DNA of 64,000 nt from Chloroflexota bacterium (GCA_016234555.1 JACRBJ010000082.1:1-64000); one strand, 5' to 3'; counted from the first letter of the stretch, positions 17,032 through 26,257 are shown. Numbers and translations: made by a program. The notes: a model not told the origin generated them from the sequence alone.

Positions 17032-17397
17032 ATGAATCCCACTGCTGTGATCGTTATCAATCTTGCTTTGCTGTTCTATTCCATCGGCGTCTGGAGCGAG
17101 AGAATTCAGGGAAGGCTTAAAGTCTGGCACACAGCCTTCTTCTGGCTTGGACTGGTTTGCGATACCTGGGGAACGGGGATGATGTTCGATTACGTGGGCG
17201 GGATGAGCTACGACGTGCATGGGTTTTCGGGGATGCTTACCATTGCCCTGATGGTGGTTCACGCGATCTGGGCGACGGTAGTGCTGGTCAGAAAGGACGA
17301 GAAGATGATCGCCAGCTTCCACAAGTTCAGCATTTTCGTGTGGGTCATCTGGCTGATTCCCTATTTTAGCCCCATGGTGTTGCGGATGGTGGAGTAA
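17032..17397 (+). CDS. Four-helix membrane protein, HsmA/TIGR03987-like
   Basis: A 121-residue protein with four membrane helices. The pattern WHTAFFWLGLVCDTWGTGMM, HGFSGMLTIALMVVHAIWA and FHKFSIFVWVIWLIPYF matches my memory of the TIGR03987/HsmA family, whose members carry conserved His, Asp and Trp in the helices and have no firmly assigned biochemical role. GGAGGAAA precedes the ATG. It follows the larger membrane-protein gene on the same strand and faces the convergent PilZ gene. Confidence 0.75.
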   Translation: MNPTAVIVINLALLFYSIGVWSERIQGRLKVWHTAFFWLGLVCDTWGTGMMFDYVGGMSYDVHGFSGMLTIALMVVHAIWATVVLVRKDEKMIASFHKFSIFVWVIWLIPYFSPMVLRMVE

Positions 17398-17400
17398 CCG

Positions 17401-17775
17401 TCATTCATTGCCGGGCTTTGGTCTTTTGTGGACGATTTCGTACTTTTCCAAAACCTTTTCGATGGTTTCCCTGTTCTGTTTTGTCACTTCCAGGAACTCC
17501 ATCCCGACATTGTAATAGGTGTGGTGATCTTCCAGCTTGCACCACGCCACGCGGGCGGAAATGATCATGTGCATGGACGGCGAAGTCTCCGGCGTGTCGC
17601 GGAACTCGATGGCCAGGGTCAATGTCCGACCGGTTTCCACAGGCTTCTCGCTCACCATCAACGCGCCCTTCAAGGTCAAATCCCCCAGATAGCCCAGCAC
17701 AGTACTCGTGTGGACGTCGTACACAGGCGTGAAATTTATCAGTTTCCTGCGTCTTTCCATTCTCAGTCTGCTCAT
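17401..17775 (-). CDS. PilZ-domain protein
   Basis: A 124-residue single-domain protein. It starts MSRLRMERRRKLINFTPVYD; this start has a near-perfect AAAGGAGG site, whereas the upstream in-frame ATG has none. The pattern RR..L......V.D..T...LG.L.DLT..G..L follows the PilZ layout, with DLTLKGALMVSE as the (D/N)xSxxG-like strand, then VAWCKLEDHHTYYNVGMEFLEV at the end. The c-di-GMP contact motif RxxxR is approximated by RMERRR. It probably reads c-di-GMP and acts on a partner. It is transcribed away from the MFS pump gene and stands alone. Confidence 0.8.
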   Translation of the reverse strand: MSRLRMERRRKLINFTPVYDVHTSTVLGYLGDLTLKGALMVSEKPVETGRTLTLAIEFRDTPETSPSMHMIISARVAWCKLEDHHTYYNVGMEFLEVTKQNRETIEKVLEKYEIVHKRPKPGNE

Positions 17776-17878
17776 GGGTGCCTCCTCCTTTAGTTTACCG
17801 GATTTCACGATAAATTCAACTCCCCCTTTGTTCATGCTGGAGTTTTTTCAATTTCGGTGTCGCAAACATCCAGAATAG

Positions 17879-17884
17879 TATAAT
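17879..17884 (+). promoter_or_regulatory. -10 box directly before the MFS pump ATG
   Basis: TATAAT ends 7 bases before the ATG at 17892, which would put the transcription start at or next to the start codon. There is no Shine-Dalgarno sequence, so a leaderless mRNA is possible. The -35 is weak. Confidence 0.4.
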
Positions 17885-17891
17885 CGCGTCC

Positions 17892-19127
17892 ATGTTCAAA
17901 AACAAAAACCTCGCCGTACTCTTCTTTGCGCTCGTGGTTGTGATGCTTGGTTTCGGCATCGTCATTCCCATCCTGCCGTTTTATGTGGAGCATTTTGGCG
18001 GCAGCGGCAAGGATATGGGCATGTTGATGGCGATCTATTCCATCATGCAGTTTATCTTTTCCCCCATCTGGGGCAGTCTCTCCGACTATTACGGACGCAA
18101 GCCCATTTTACTTATCGGTATCGTTGGAAATGTGGTCTCGCAGGTTTTGTACGGCCTGGTAGGGGACTTTGCTGAAGCGGGGATGTTCACCCCGCAGACC
18201 TCGCTCACCCTGTTGGTGGTTACCCGTGGGCTGGCTGGGATTCTCTCTTCGGCGACTTGGCCCACGGCGATGGCGATCATCAGTGACCGGACCAGTCACC
18301 ACGAACGCGGCGGTGGCATGGGGTTGGTCGGCGCCGCGATGGGCGTGGGCATGGTGCTGGGGCCCGGCATCGGCGGCATGATGTCTGGGATTTCGCTTTC
18401 CGCACCGTTTTATTTTGCGGCGGCGATCTCCGTCGTTGCCGTTGCCCTGACCTGGGCGATGGTCTCCGAGTCACTGCCCGGCGAAGAGCGCACCGTCACG
18501 CTTGGGAAAATCAATGGTCCGCAGTTGAAGGAAATGTGGCAGGCGCTTTTCGGTCCCATCGGATTTTTGCTCTTTCTGGCTTTCCTGCATAGCTTCGCGC
18601 TTGCCAATTTCGAGGGCGTCTTCGGGATGTACACCCAACTCCGCTATGACTATAGCGCCACTCAGGTCGGCATCGTGCTGACTGTGGTTGGGCTGGTCTC
18701 CGCCATTGTGCAGGGTGCATTGACTGGACCCGCGACCAAAAAATGGGGCGACTCGCTGGTGGTCAAGGCTTCGCTCTTCGCCAGCATCTTTGGCTTCATC
18801 CTGATGACCATCGTGGAAAGCGAACCCGGTAAAATCGCCGCATCGGTCATGCTGTCATCGGGTTTCTTCATGCTGACCAATTCCATGATCCGTCCCGGGT
18901 CGTCTTCGCTGATCTCGAAGCAGGAAGGCGTCAGTCAGGGCGCGGCGATGGGCATGAACAACGCCTTCATGAGTTTGGGACGAATTGTCGGCCCGTTGTG
19001 GGCAGGGTACGCGCTGGACATTAACCTGAATTATCCATATTTGACGGGCGCATTCATCATGGCGGTGGGATTTGTGCTTTGCCTGTTCTATTTGCCAAAG
19101 ACGGAGAGTAAATCCCTTGATGTGTAA
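17892..19127 (+). CDS. MFS drug-efflux-type transporter (TetA-like)
   Basis: A 411-residue, twelve-helix transporter. The N-terminal half has FGIVIPILPFYVEHFGG and the DHA1 motif A, GSLSDYYGRKPILLIGI, then motif C-like GAAMGVGMVLGPGIGGMMSG. The second half repeats the fold, with GPATKKWGDSLVVKASL and NNAFMSLGRIVGPLWAGYALD. This set is typical of the TetA/MdtG branch of proton-driven exporters. Actual substrates (tetracycline or others) cannot be deduced. A -10 box lies immediately upstream of the start. The divergent neighbour is a PilZ protein, and no regulator of TetR type is near. Confidence 0.88.
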   Translation: MFKNKNLAVLFFALVVVMLGFGIVIPILPFYVEHFGGSGKDMGMLMAIYSIMQFIFSPIWGSLSDYYGRKPILLIGIVGNVVSQVLYGLVGDFAEAGMFTPQTSLTLLVVTRGLAGILSSATWPTAMAIISDRTSHHERGGGMGLVGAAMGVGMVLGPGIGGMMSGISLSAPFYFAAAISVVAVALTWAMVSESLPGEERTVTLGKINGPQLKEMWQALFGPIGFLLFLAFLHSFALANFEGVFGMYTQLRYDYSATQVGIVLTVVGLVSAIVQGALTGPATKKWGDSLVVKASLFASIFGFILMTIVESEPGKIAASVMLSSGFFMLTNSMIRPGSSSLISKQEGVSQGAAMGMNNAFMSLGRIVGPLWAGYALDINLNYPYLTGAFIMAVGFVLCLFYLPKTESKSLDV

Positions 19128-19233
19128 AATGGGGATTAACGGAAGCAACGTCGCGTCCGTCGTGTCAAATCATGGCAATCCGGGGAAAGTCGGAGTATGA
19201 TTGTTTAACCCCAACCTCACAGGAGGAAATCCA

Positions 19234-20172
19234 ATGGATAAACCAACTTCGGATGAAAAGATATTCGCAACACTGGCGCATGTTTCGGTGCTGTTTTCAT
19301 TTTTGGGACCGGTTGGTCCGACCTTGATCTGGGTCTCCCAACGGGATAAATCGAAATATGTCCGCTTCCACGCCCTGCAAGCCATGGGTTATCAGGCATT
19401 TGCCTTTTGGGGCTGGATGGTCGGTGTTTTTATCGCGGTGTTTGGTTCCATCCTGTTCGCGATTGGCATGGCTGTCATGTTGGACATTGATCCATCCGAA
19501 ACGCCCGCGTTTCCGCTGTTGATGCAGGTTGTCATGATGTTTGCCCTTTTCGGCATGTGGGGGCTTTTCTTTCTGGGAGGAATCGTCGGCGCGGCCTTTT
19601 GTCTGCTGGGACGCGATTTCCGCTATCCTATCATCGGCTCCTGGCTCAGGAAGAAACTGCTCTCCATGGAAACCACCGATGCCGAATTCGAGGAATGGGA
19701 GGATGGCTGGGTGAGCGGTGTCTGCCACGCCACAGCCATCCTGCAACTTTGGGGAATTGTCACCCCGCTCATCGTCTGGTTCTCACAAAAGGACAGGTCG
19801 ATGAAACTCCGTTTTCAGGCGCTGCAGGCTGCCAGCTATCAGTTCATTGCTTTTTTTGTATACATAATTGGCATGGTTATGTATTTCGTGTTAATTTTTG
19901 CCATGATGTTTGGCGCAATCATGATTGGCGGCGCATCCGCTTCGCCTGGCGGTGAGCTTCCCCCGGTGGCTGGGGTTATCTTTATGCTTTTCTTTGCCAT
20001 TCTGACGATCTTTTGGCTGGTGATGATGGTCGGTACTCCGGTTTATTTCCTGCTGGCCGCCATAGCCAGTATTCGCACCATCCGCGGACATGACTTCAAA
20101 TACCCGATTCTCGGAAATATCATTACCCGCCGCATGAGTCCACTCAGCCAAAAGGAGCCGACTTCCTCATGA
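19234..20172 (+). CDS. Tandem DUF4870 membrane protein
   Basis: A 312-residue protein starting MDKPTSDEKIFATLAHV after AGGAGG. It contains two copies of the DUF4870 module. The first is LAHVSVLFSFLGPVGPTLIWVSQRDKSKYVRFHALQA, three helices, then GRDFRYPIIGSWL. The second is VCHATAILQLWGIVTPLIVWFSQKDRSMKLRFQALQA to GHDFKYPILGNII. In each, the short charged loop QKDKS.. between helices and the FYPI ending are the hallmarks. These proteins are membrane-embedded and uncharacterised. The gene overlaps the next, a single-module homologue, by 4 bases (ATGA), so the two are translationally coupled and probably form one complex. Confidence 0.85.
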   Translation: MDKPTSDEKIFATLAHVSVLFSFLGPVGPTLIWVSQRDKSKYVRFHALQAMGYQAFAFWGWMVGVFIAVFGSILFAIGMAVMLDIDPSETPAFPLLMQVVMMFALFGMWGLFFLGGIVGAAFCLLGRDFRYPIIGSWLRKKLLSMETTDAEFEEWEDGWVSGVCHATAILQLWGIVTPLIVWFSQKDRSMKLRFQALQAASYQFIAFFVYIIGMVMYFVLIFAMMFGAIMIGGASASPGGELPPVAGVIFMLFFAILTIFWLVMMVGTPVYFLLAAIASIRTIRGHDFKYPILGNIITRRMSPLSQKEPTSS

Positions 20173-20621
20173 ACGACAATCATCCTCCGCTTTCCTCCGA
20201 TGAAAAATTGATGGGCGCAATCCCGCATCTTTTCGGGCTTCTTGTGGCGCTGGTCATGTGGATGATGCAAAAGGACAAGTCGCGTTTCGTCAAATTCCAG
20301 GCATTGCAGGCGCTAGTCTTCGACGTGGTTGTTATGATCGTAATGGGTGTACTGTTCGCCTGTCTCTTCGGTGTGATGTTTTTGGGGACATTCGGTTCCA
20401 TGGTTATGACTGTCGAAGCCGCTTCCTCGCCTGACGAAATGGCGCCATTCTTTATGCTGCCGTTCATGTTCCCGTTCACGATCTTTGCCTGCGTTTTCCC
20501 ACTTTCGTTTTTCCTCCTCATCATGCGGATTGTGGCGGCTGTCTCCGTGCTCGGCGGACGAAATTTCCGCTATCCCATCCTGGGAAGCTGGGTTGAAAAT
20601 TTCCTGGATGAAAAGCCATAG
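20169..20621 (+). CDS. DUF4870 membrane protein
   Basis: A 150-residue single-module version of the preceding protein: GAIPHLFGLLVALVMWMMQKDKSRFVKFQALQA, three further helices, then GRNFRYPILGSWVENFL. The start overlaps the stop of the upstream gene by 4 bases, a sign of coupled translation. Length and motif spacing are typical for DUF4870. Together the two genes supply three copies of the module. No function is assigned to this family that I can state firmly. Confidence 0.85.
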   Translation: MNDNHPPLSSDEKLMGAIPHLFGLLVALVMWMMQKDKSRFVKFQALQALVFDVVVMIVMGVLFACLFGVMFLGTFGSMVMTVEAASSPDEMAPFFMLPFMFPFTIFACVFPLSFFLLIMRIVAAVSVLGGRNFRYPILGSWVENFLDEKP

Positions 20622-20968
20622 ATCGCTTTGGAGTTTGAGCCTGTTTTGTTTGCTTGAATCATAAAAATGCCACTAAAAGTAAAAATAAATTATAAAAAAT
20701 TGACATGGGTTCGGAAAAAGTATAAAATTATATAAAACACAGCATAATCAGTATTAACAGCCCAGGTGCTTTCGGGAGTGTACTAAAAAATTCGCGCCAA
20801 TGGAGCTTATCCGATTATCCCGTTCTCGGTGGCGGGAGCATTCATTATTCGGATGAGGTCGTGAAAATAACGGGCGTTGTGGCAGTTGACTGGAATCCAA
20901 CAAGCGTCGGGTACAATTGGATATTCCAAAACTTTCTGTGTAATATTTTGGTCAATCCCGGAGGAGAG
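20622..20968. other. Noncoding stretch before the ABC importer operon
   Basis: This gap holds an AT-rich segment with a good promoter (20700-20728) and then about 240 bases of untranslated leader. The leader includes an imperfect palindrome with GGCGGGAGC, but I can recognise no riboswitch. A second TTGACT/TACAAT pair at 20886-20917 has a 20-base spacer and is doubtful. No open reading frame of note. Confidence 0.5.
20700..20728 (+). promoter_or_regulatory. Predicted sigma-70-type promoter of the importer/methyltransferase operon
   Basis: TTGACA, a 17-base spacer and TAAAAT (the overlapping TATAAA is also possible). It is the only strong promoter seen before the binding-protein gene and would give a leader of about 230 bases. 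Confidence 0.6.
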
Positions 20969-22666
20969 ATGTACGGATCAAAAGTTACGTCGTTGGTTTT
21001 TGTTGTCCTGCTAATCGCAGTCAGTTTGTCCGGCTGCCGGCAAAATGTCCCTGCTTCGTCGGATCAAAAAAGCATCACCATAATCATTCCCGAAGATCCG
21101 CCTTCGTTCAACCCGGTCATCACCGACACGGGTTATGACTCACTCGTCATGGAATTGGTCATGCTTGGACTGAGTGACATCGACGCGGAAGGCAGGGTCT
21201 TCCCTGAACTCGCGGCTGAACTTCCCACCGTCGAAAACGGGGATGTCGTGGCGGATGAAGCCGCCGGCGCCATGAGCGTGACCTGGAAGATGCGGAAGGA
21301 TGTGCAATGGGCGGACGGAAAACCCGTCACTGCGAACGATGTGATCTTCACCTACGAGTCGATTGTCAACCCCGAAACGGGTGGCTGGATCGCGGGCATC
21401 GATTACATCGACAGTGTGGAGAAAGTCGATGATTACTCTTTCAACATTAACTACAACTCGATCTATCCCGGCTACCTGACCCAGTTTGGGGGCGAACAGG
21501 TGGTCATCTGGCCCGCGCATTACTGCGATGCCACACAGGGATTTGCCGCCTGGGAATGCGCCCGCAAGCCGCTGAGCAATGGACCCTTCATCCTCTCGGA
21601 GTGGGTCACCGGCGACCACATGACCTTTGTCCGCAATGAGAATTATTTCGAGAAGGGCAAGCCGGGGATCGACATGGTCACTGTCCGCATCGTGCCTGAT
21701 CAATCGGTGCGCAAGACCATGCTCATCAACGGCGACGCCGACCTCGACATGTGGACAACCGAGCAGATGATCCACGACCTGAAGGATCAGCCAAATGTCG
21801 AAGTCAGCCTCAGCCCGTACAACCGCTGGGTGATGCGCATTTTCTTCAATCTGGCTGCAAAGGGAACCACCGACCCGGTGGCAACTCCTCACCCGATTCT
21901 TTCCGATCTGCGCGTACGACAGGCGATCCGTGCCGCCATCGATGTGGATACCATCTCGAAGGAATTTTTCCTCGACTACGCCAAGCCAGCCTGGACGGAG
22001 TTCTTCCGCCCACCCTACGAATGCAATATCCCCCGCCCGAAATATGATCCAGCCGCTGCGTCCGCTTTGTTGGATGAAGCCGGTTGGAAGGATACTGACG
22101 GCGACGGAGTCCGCGAGTGCCGGGGATGTGAAACCGCCGAAGAAGGCTACAAGATGGAGATGGAATTCATCACCTATGCCGAATACGGTGAGCCGCTGGA
22201 ATTGACCCAGCAATTGATTGCCGAGGCGTTGGGAAAAATCGGCATCAAACTCAACCTGACGGTTGTCGAAGGCAGCGTGCTTTGGGCAGCCTCAACGGAC
22301 GGCGGAATCGAACAAAGCGGCAACTTCGACATGGACATCTGGGATGACGGCTACGCCGGCGTCGATCCCACCGATTTCCTCTGGGGATATTACGCCACAG
22401 ACGCCGCCGTGCCGGATGCAGGCTACAACTACGGCAGGTGGTCGAATGAAAAATTCGATACCCTGCTGGGTGAGGTTTATACGCTGGACGAGGAAGTCCG
22501 CAAGCAGAAGTTCTGCGAGATGGCGGAAGTGTTGGAAGCGGAACTGCCCGACTTGCTGCTCTTCACCGCCACCAACGGCGACGCTCACTCGGTCCGTTTG
22601 CAGGGCGTTCAGTCGTCAACCAATGATCTTGTTACCTGGAACTCCGCCGACTGGACTCTCAAATAG
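20969..22666 (+). CDS. Peptide/nickel-type ABC transporter substrate-binding lipoprotein
   Basis: A 565-residue SBP_bac_5 family lipoprotein. It starts MYGSKVTSLVFVVLLIAVSLSGC after GGAGGAG; the lipobox is SLSGC. Family motifs: DPPSFNPVITDTGYDS, WADGKPVTANDVIFTYESIVNP, SDLRVRQAIRAAIDVDTISKEFF, and C-terminal lobe sequence YNYGRWSNEKFDTLLGEV. It binds an oligopeptide or another small, often amine-bearing solute outside the membrane and hands it to the two permeases encoded immediately downstream. Because four MttB-type methyltransferase genes follow, the solute may well be a methylated amine or betaine-like compound, but this is inference. No ATPase gene is in the operon. Confidence 0.92.
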   Translation: MYGSKVTSLVFVVLLIAVSLSGCRQNVPASSDQKSITIIIPEDPPSFNPVITDTGYDSLVMELVMLGLSDIDAEGRVFPELAAELPTVENGDVVADEAAGAMSVTWKMRKDVQWADGKPVTANDVIFTYESIVNPETGGWIAGIDYIDSVEKVDDYSFNINYNSIYPGYLTQFGGEQVVIWPAHYCDATQGFAAWECARKPLSNGPFILSEWVTGDHMTFVRNENYFEKGKPGIDMVTVRIVPDQSVRKTMLINGDADLDMWTTEQMIHDLKDQPNVEVSLSPYNRWVMRIFFNLAAKGTTDPVATPHPILSDLRVRQAIRAAIDVDTISKEFFLDYAKPAWTEFFRPPYECNIPRPKYDPAAASALLDEAGWKDTDGDGVRECRGCETAEEGYKMEMEFITYAEYGEPLELTQQLIAEALGKIGIKLNLTVVEGSVLWAASTDGGIEQSGNFDMDIWDDGYAGVDPTDFLWGYYATDAAVPDAGYNYGRWSNEKFDTLLGEVYTLDEEVRKQKFCEMAEVLEAELPDLLLFTATNGDAHSVRLQGVQSSTNDLVTWNSADWTLK

Positions 22667-23710
22667 ATGGCAACGTACATCGCCCGGCGACTCATTCAGA
22701 CGGTGGGATTGCTGTTCATCCTGAGTATGCTGCTGTTCGCGCTGGTCAACCTTGCGCCGGGCGGTCCGCTTGCAGGTCATGGGCAGAGCCGTCACATCGA
22801 CCCGGCGAAAATCGAATTGCTCAAACGTCAGTTCGGCTTGGACAAGCCTCTGCCCATGCAGTATCTCATCTGGCTGGTCGGCAACGACTGGATGCGGGTG
22901 GACAAGGACGGCGACGGCGTGCTGGATAGTTACGGCACGCGTTTGGGAATCCTGCGCGGTGACTTTGGCTTCTCGTTTCGCAGCCGCCAGCCGGTGTTGA
23001 CCGAAATCGGTGACAGGCTTCCCAATACCATCTACCTCACTGTCACCACCATGCTGATCGCGGTATTGATCGCGATCCCGATTGGCATCATCTCCGCCAT
23101 CCGCCAGTATTCGGCATTCGACATCACGGTCACCACTTTTTCGTTTGCGGGGCAGGCAATCCCCGAATTCTGGCTGGGCTTGATCATGATCCTTATCTTC
23201 TATGCCTGGCTCAAGAATCCATTTACGGGTGAGCCTTTGCTCCCACCGGGCGGCATGACTTCAACCGGCAGTATGGGATTCGACCTGGGCGACCGCGTCA
23301 TCCATCTTATTTTGCCGGTTGCCACCGGCGCGCTGGGCTGGGTGGCATGGTACTCGCGTTTCCTGCGTTCGAGCATGTTGGAGGTCGTCCACCAGGATTA
23401 CATCCGCACCGCGCGTGCCAAGGGACTTGCGAACTGGAAGGTACTTTACAAACACGCCCTGCGGAACGCGCTGATTCCGCTCATCACCCTGCTGGCGCTC
23501 GACCTGCCGTACATCTTTGGCGGCGCAATCTTTGTCGAGTTCCTCTTTGCCTGGCCCGGCATGGGCAGGCTGTACTATCAGGCAGCGCTCAATCGGGATT
23601 ACCCCATCCTGATGGCGGTGCTGATCATAGGCGCTGGTTTCATTATTTTGTCCAACCTGCTGGCGGATATCGTCTACGCCTGGCTTGATCCACGCATCCG
23701 ACTTGAGTAG
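22667..23710 (+). CDS. ABC importer permease, DppB-type
   Basis: A 347-residue permease with six helices that begins MATYIARRLIQTVGLLFILSM, the standard DppB/OppB opening. A periplasmic loop holds the LNP-type region, followed by LRGDFGFSFRSRQPVLTEI, and the cytoplasmic EAA loop reads DYIRTARAKGLANWKVLYKH followed by ALRNALIPL. Its start codon directly follows the stop of the binding-protein gene, with no gap, so expression is coupled. It pairs with the DppC-type protein downstream; the cognate ATPases must be encoded elsewhere or shared with another system. Confidence 0.92.
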   Translation: MATYIARRLIQTVGLLFILSMLLFALVNLAPGGPLAGHGQSRHIDPAKIELLKRQFGLDKPLPMQYLIWLVGNDWMRVDKDGDGVLDSYGTRLGILRGDFGFSFRSRQPVLTEIGDRLPNTIYLTVTTMLIAVLIAIPIGIISAIRQYSAFDITVTTFSFAGQAIPEFWLGLIMILIFYAWLKNPFTGEPLLPPGGMTSTGSMGFDLGDRVIHLILPVATGALGWVAWYSRFLRSSMLEVVHQDYIRTARAKGLANWKVLYKHALRNALIPLITLLALDLPYIFGGAIFVEFLFAWPGMGRLYYQAALNRDYPILMAVLIIGAGFIILSNLLADIVYAWLDPRIRLE

Positions 23711-23713
23711 CCC

Positions 23714-24640
23714 ATGAGCCAGACTGCCGCTCAGACAACAACGTTCGACGCACAATCCGCCAGCATGGGAGCTGGCGTGTGGAAGAGGTTCCGCAAACAT
23801 CCGGGAGCGATCTTTGGATTCATCATCATATCGATCTTGATTGTTCTTGCACTGCTTGCCCCACTTTCACCATACGATCCCGGAGCATCCGAAATGGCGA
23901 TTCGCAACCAGCCTCCGTCGTGGAGTCACCCGATGGGGACGAACGCTTTGGGACAGGATTTATTCACCCGCATCCTGTACGGTGGGCGCATTTCGCTGGC
24001 GGTGGGTCTGCTTGTCGTTCTCTTCTCGATCACAATCGGCGTTCCCATCGGCGCGTTTGCAGGATATTACGGCGGCACAGTGGACAGCATCCTGATGCGC
24101 ATCACCGACGCCTTCCTCTCGCTACCGTCCTTCCTTGTGCTGATTTTGTTGAGTTCGATTCTGCGGGAAGTGGAAGCCCCGCTCTTCGAGCGCAACAACG
24201 TCCTGACCATCAGCCTGGTCATCGGCGCCTTTGGCTGGACGACCTTTGCAAGGCTTGTGCGCGCCGCTTTCCTGACCCTGCGCGAAACGGACTTCGTCTC
24301 CGCCACCCGTGCTTTAGGTGGCTCCGACCTGCGGATCATCCTTCGCCACATCCTGCCCAACGCCATCGGTCCAATTACGGTCGAAGCCACGCTGGAATTT
24401 GGGTACGCCATCATCGAAGAGTCAGGCTTGAGCTTTTTGGGATTTGGCATCCAGCCGCCCACCCCTTCGTGGGGCAACCTGCTGAGTAACGCACAGGAAC
24501 ATTTCACCAAATATCCCTGGCTGGCAATCTTCCCCGGGCTGATGATTTTCTTCAGTATCATTTCCATCAATTACATCGGCGACGGACTGCGCGACGCATT
24601 CAACCCGTACAAAGTGCTCGATAAAGTTGGAGAGGTTTAA
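23714..24640 (+). CDS. ABC importer permease, DppC-type
   Basis: A 308-residue permease with an N-terminal cytoplasmic lead (VWKRFRKHPGAIFGFIIIS) and the family features HPMGTNALGQDLFTRILYG, GRISLAVGLLVVLFS and the EAA loop ETDFVSATRALGGSDLRIIL followed by RHILPNAIGPI. It begins 3 bases after the DppB-type gene and ends with FNPYKVLDKVGEV. It completes the membrane channel. Between this gene and the first methyltransferase there is a perfect hairpin rather than the usual pair of ATPase genes. Confidence 0.92.
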   Translation: MSQTAAQTTTFDAQSASMGAGVWKRFRKHPGAIFGFIIISILIVLALLAPLSPYDPGASEMAIRNQPPSWSHPMGTNALGQDLFTRILYGGRISLAVGLLVVLFSITIGVPIGAFAGYYGGTVDSILMRITDAFLSLPSFLVLILLSSILREVEAPLFERNNVLTISLVIGAFGWTTFARLVRAAFLTLRETDFVSATRALGGSDLRIILRHILPNAIGPITVEATLEFGYAIIEESGLSFLGFGIQPPTPSWGNLLSNAQEHFTKYPWLAIFPGLMIFFSIISINYIGDGLRDAFNPYKVLDKVGEV

Positions 24641-24691
24641 CGTAGTAACGACTTTAGTCGTTAGCAAAAAGCGACTAAAGTCGCCACTACG
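24641..24691. repeat. Inverted repeat around CGACTTTAGTCG
   Basis: Arms of 20 bases, CGTAGTAACGACTTTAGTCG and CGACTAAAGTCGCCACTACG, differ only at the AA/CC pair and are separated by 11 bases. Each arm itself contains the palindrome CGACTnTAGTCG-like core. It lies in the short gap between the permease and first methyltransferase genes and may attenuate or process the transcript. Confidence 0.75.
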
Positions 24692-24716
24692 AAAATTGAA
24701 TAAGGAGAACAAGCAT

Positions 24717-26168
24717 ATGAATGGTGACCGACCCGCCCTCGAACCGCTTCGCTCCGCATACAGGCTCCAATACCTCACAGATGAGCAACTGGACAAACTC
24801 CAGGAAGCCACGCTGGACATCCTCGAAAATGTCGGCGTGAAGTTTCCCTCGGAGAAGGCTTTGAACGTGTTCCTCGAACACGGCGCGAACGTCGACAAAG
24901 CCACCCAAATCGTCAAGATAAAACGCGACATGGTTTTCAAAGCCCTGAAAACCGTGCCGCGTTATTTTGTGATGGGCGCTCGTGTCCCCGAATATGACTT
25001 GCACCTCCAGGATGGCGTCACCTACTTCACCACCGACGGCTGCGGCGTGGAAGTCGTTGACCTCGATACCGGTCAGCCGCGTTCCTCCAGCAAGGCGGAC
25101 GTGGGGATGATGGCGCGAGTCGCCGACTATCTGCCTTCGATTGCCTTCTACTGGCCCATGGTCAGCGCGCAGGACTTCGGGCGGACGGCTCCGCTCCACG
25201 AGTTGGACGCCAGTTGGAATAACACGGTCAAGCATGTCCAGTCCGAAACGGTGATGGGCGAGCGTGATGCCCAATATGCTGTGGAAATGTCAACTGTCAT
25301 CACGGGAAGCAGGGAGGAGTTGCGCAAGCGTCCCCCGCTTTCATCGTTGATCTGCACCATCGCACCGTTGATGCAGGATGAGCCCGGCATCGAAGCCGCG
25401 ATGGTCTTTGCCGAGGCTGGCATTCCTGTTGGTTTTCTCGCCATGCCGACGCTCGGAACCACCGCTCCATCCACCATGGCGGGCGCGTTGGCGATGGGTG
25501 ACGCGGAAAATATCAGCGCCATTGTTCTGCTGCAATTGATGTTCCCCGGCTGTCCCGTCTATCATTCGATCATGCAAGCCTGGGCAGACATGCGCACCGG
25601 CGGCTATATCAGCTACGCCCGTGACGCACGCGGACGGTACGGGACGGTCGAGATTGCGCACCACTGGGGCATCCCTTCGCTGGGAGCTTGTTACGGCACA
25701 GACTCAGTGAAGACTGGTACCTGGCAAAGCGCCGCCGAACCTGCGCTCGACACATTCCTCGCGGGACTCGTCAGCCCGGAGATCGTCACCGGCATGGGGT
25801 TGGCGCGCACCTACACCCGCCTCTATCCCGAGCAGATCATCCTCGATGAAGACCTGTACCAGCGCGGCCGCACGTACCTGATGCAAATGGAAGTGAACGA
25901 CGAGACGCTGGCGATGGACGCCATCCGCAACGTGGGTCCCGGCGGACATTTCCTCGGACAGCGGCACACCCGCGATCACATGAAGACCCTGCTCACGCGC
26001 GGCGTGACACATCAACTCGACGAGCACAACAAATACCGCGACCCGCAGGAATACGCCCGCGAGAAAGTGCGCGACATCATCGCAAATCATCACCCCGAAC
26101 CGCTCGCAGCGGAAAAACAAGCCGAACTAACCCGCATCCTCGCCGCCGCTGATAAGGAATTAGGATAA
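24717..26168 (+). CDS. MttB-superfamily methyltransferase, copy 1
   Basis: A 483-residue protein of the trimethylamine methyltransferase (MttB) superfamily, starting MNGDRPALEPLRSAYRLQYL after AAGGAG. Characteristic stretches: LDILENVGVKFPSEKAL, YFTTDGCGVEVVDLDTG, SIAFYWPMVSAQD, VKHVQSETVMGERDA, GYISYARDARGRYG and GGHFLGQRHTRDHM near the C-terminus. MttB itself carries pyrrolysine; here the frame runs through without amber, so this is a non-Pyl member like glycine betaine:corrinoid methyltransferase MtgB. It would move a methyl group from a quaternary amine to a corrinoid protein. No corrinoid protein is encoded nearby. It most resembles copy 2 (LGQRHTRDHM ending). Substrate unknown. Confidence 0.88.
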   Translation: MNGDRPALEPLRSAYRLQYLTDEQLDKLQEATLDILENVGVKFPSEKALNVFLEHGANVDKATQIVKIKRDMVFKALKTVPRYFVMGARVPEYDLHLQDGVTYFTTDGCGVEVVDLDTGQPRSSSKADVGMMARVADYLPSIAFYWPMVSAQDFGRTAPLHELDASWNNTVKHVQSETVMGERDAQYAVEMSTVITGSREELRKRPPLSSLICTIAPLMQDEPGIEAAMVFAEAGIPVGFLAMPTLGTTAPSTMAGALAMGDAENISAIVLLQLMFPGCPVYHSIMQAWADMRTGGYISYARDARGRYGTVEIAHHWGIPSLGACYGTDSVKTGTWQSAAEPALDTFLAGLVSPEIVTGMGLARTYTRLYPEQIILDEDLYQRGRTYLMQMEVNDETLAMDAIRNVGPGGHFLGQRHTRDHMKTLLTRGVTHQLDEHNKYRDPQEYAREKVRDIIANHHPEPLAAEKQAELTRILAAADKELG

Positions 26169-26175
26169 CCCTTTT

Positions 26176-26234
26176 ACCGCGAAGGTCGCGAAGGCTTTAA
26201 TAAAGATTCTTAGCGTTCTTCGCTTCTTCGCGGT
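26176..26234. repeat. Inverted repeat ACCGCGAAG...CTTCGCGGT
   Basis: Nine-base perfect arms with further imperfect GCGAAGG/CTTCGC pairing inside fill the gap between methyltransferase copies 1 and 2. It is similar in wording to the element at 7553-7610. Confidence 0.6.
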
Positions 26235-26257
26235 GCAAACTTTGAAAGCGAGAGTTT

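Noticed and set aside
20886..20917. TTGACT...TACAAT as promoter for the importer operon
   Set aside because: The spacer is 20 bases; the promoter at 20700 has better spacing and match.
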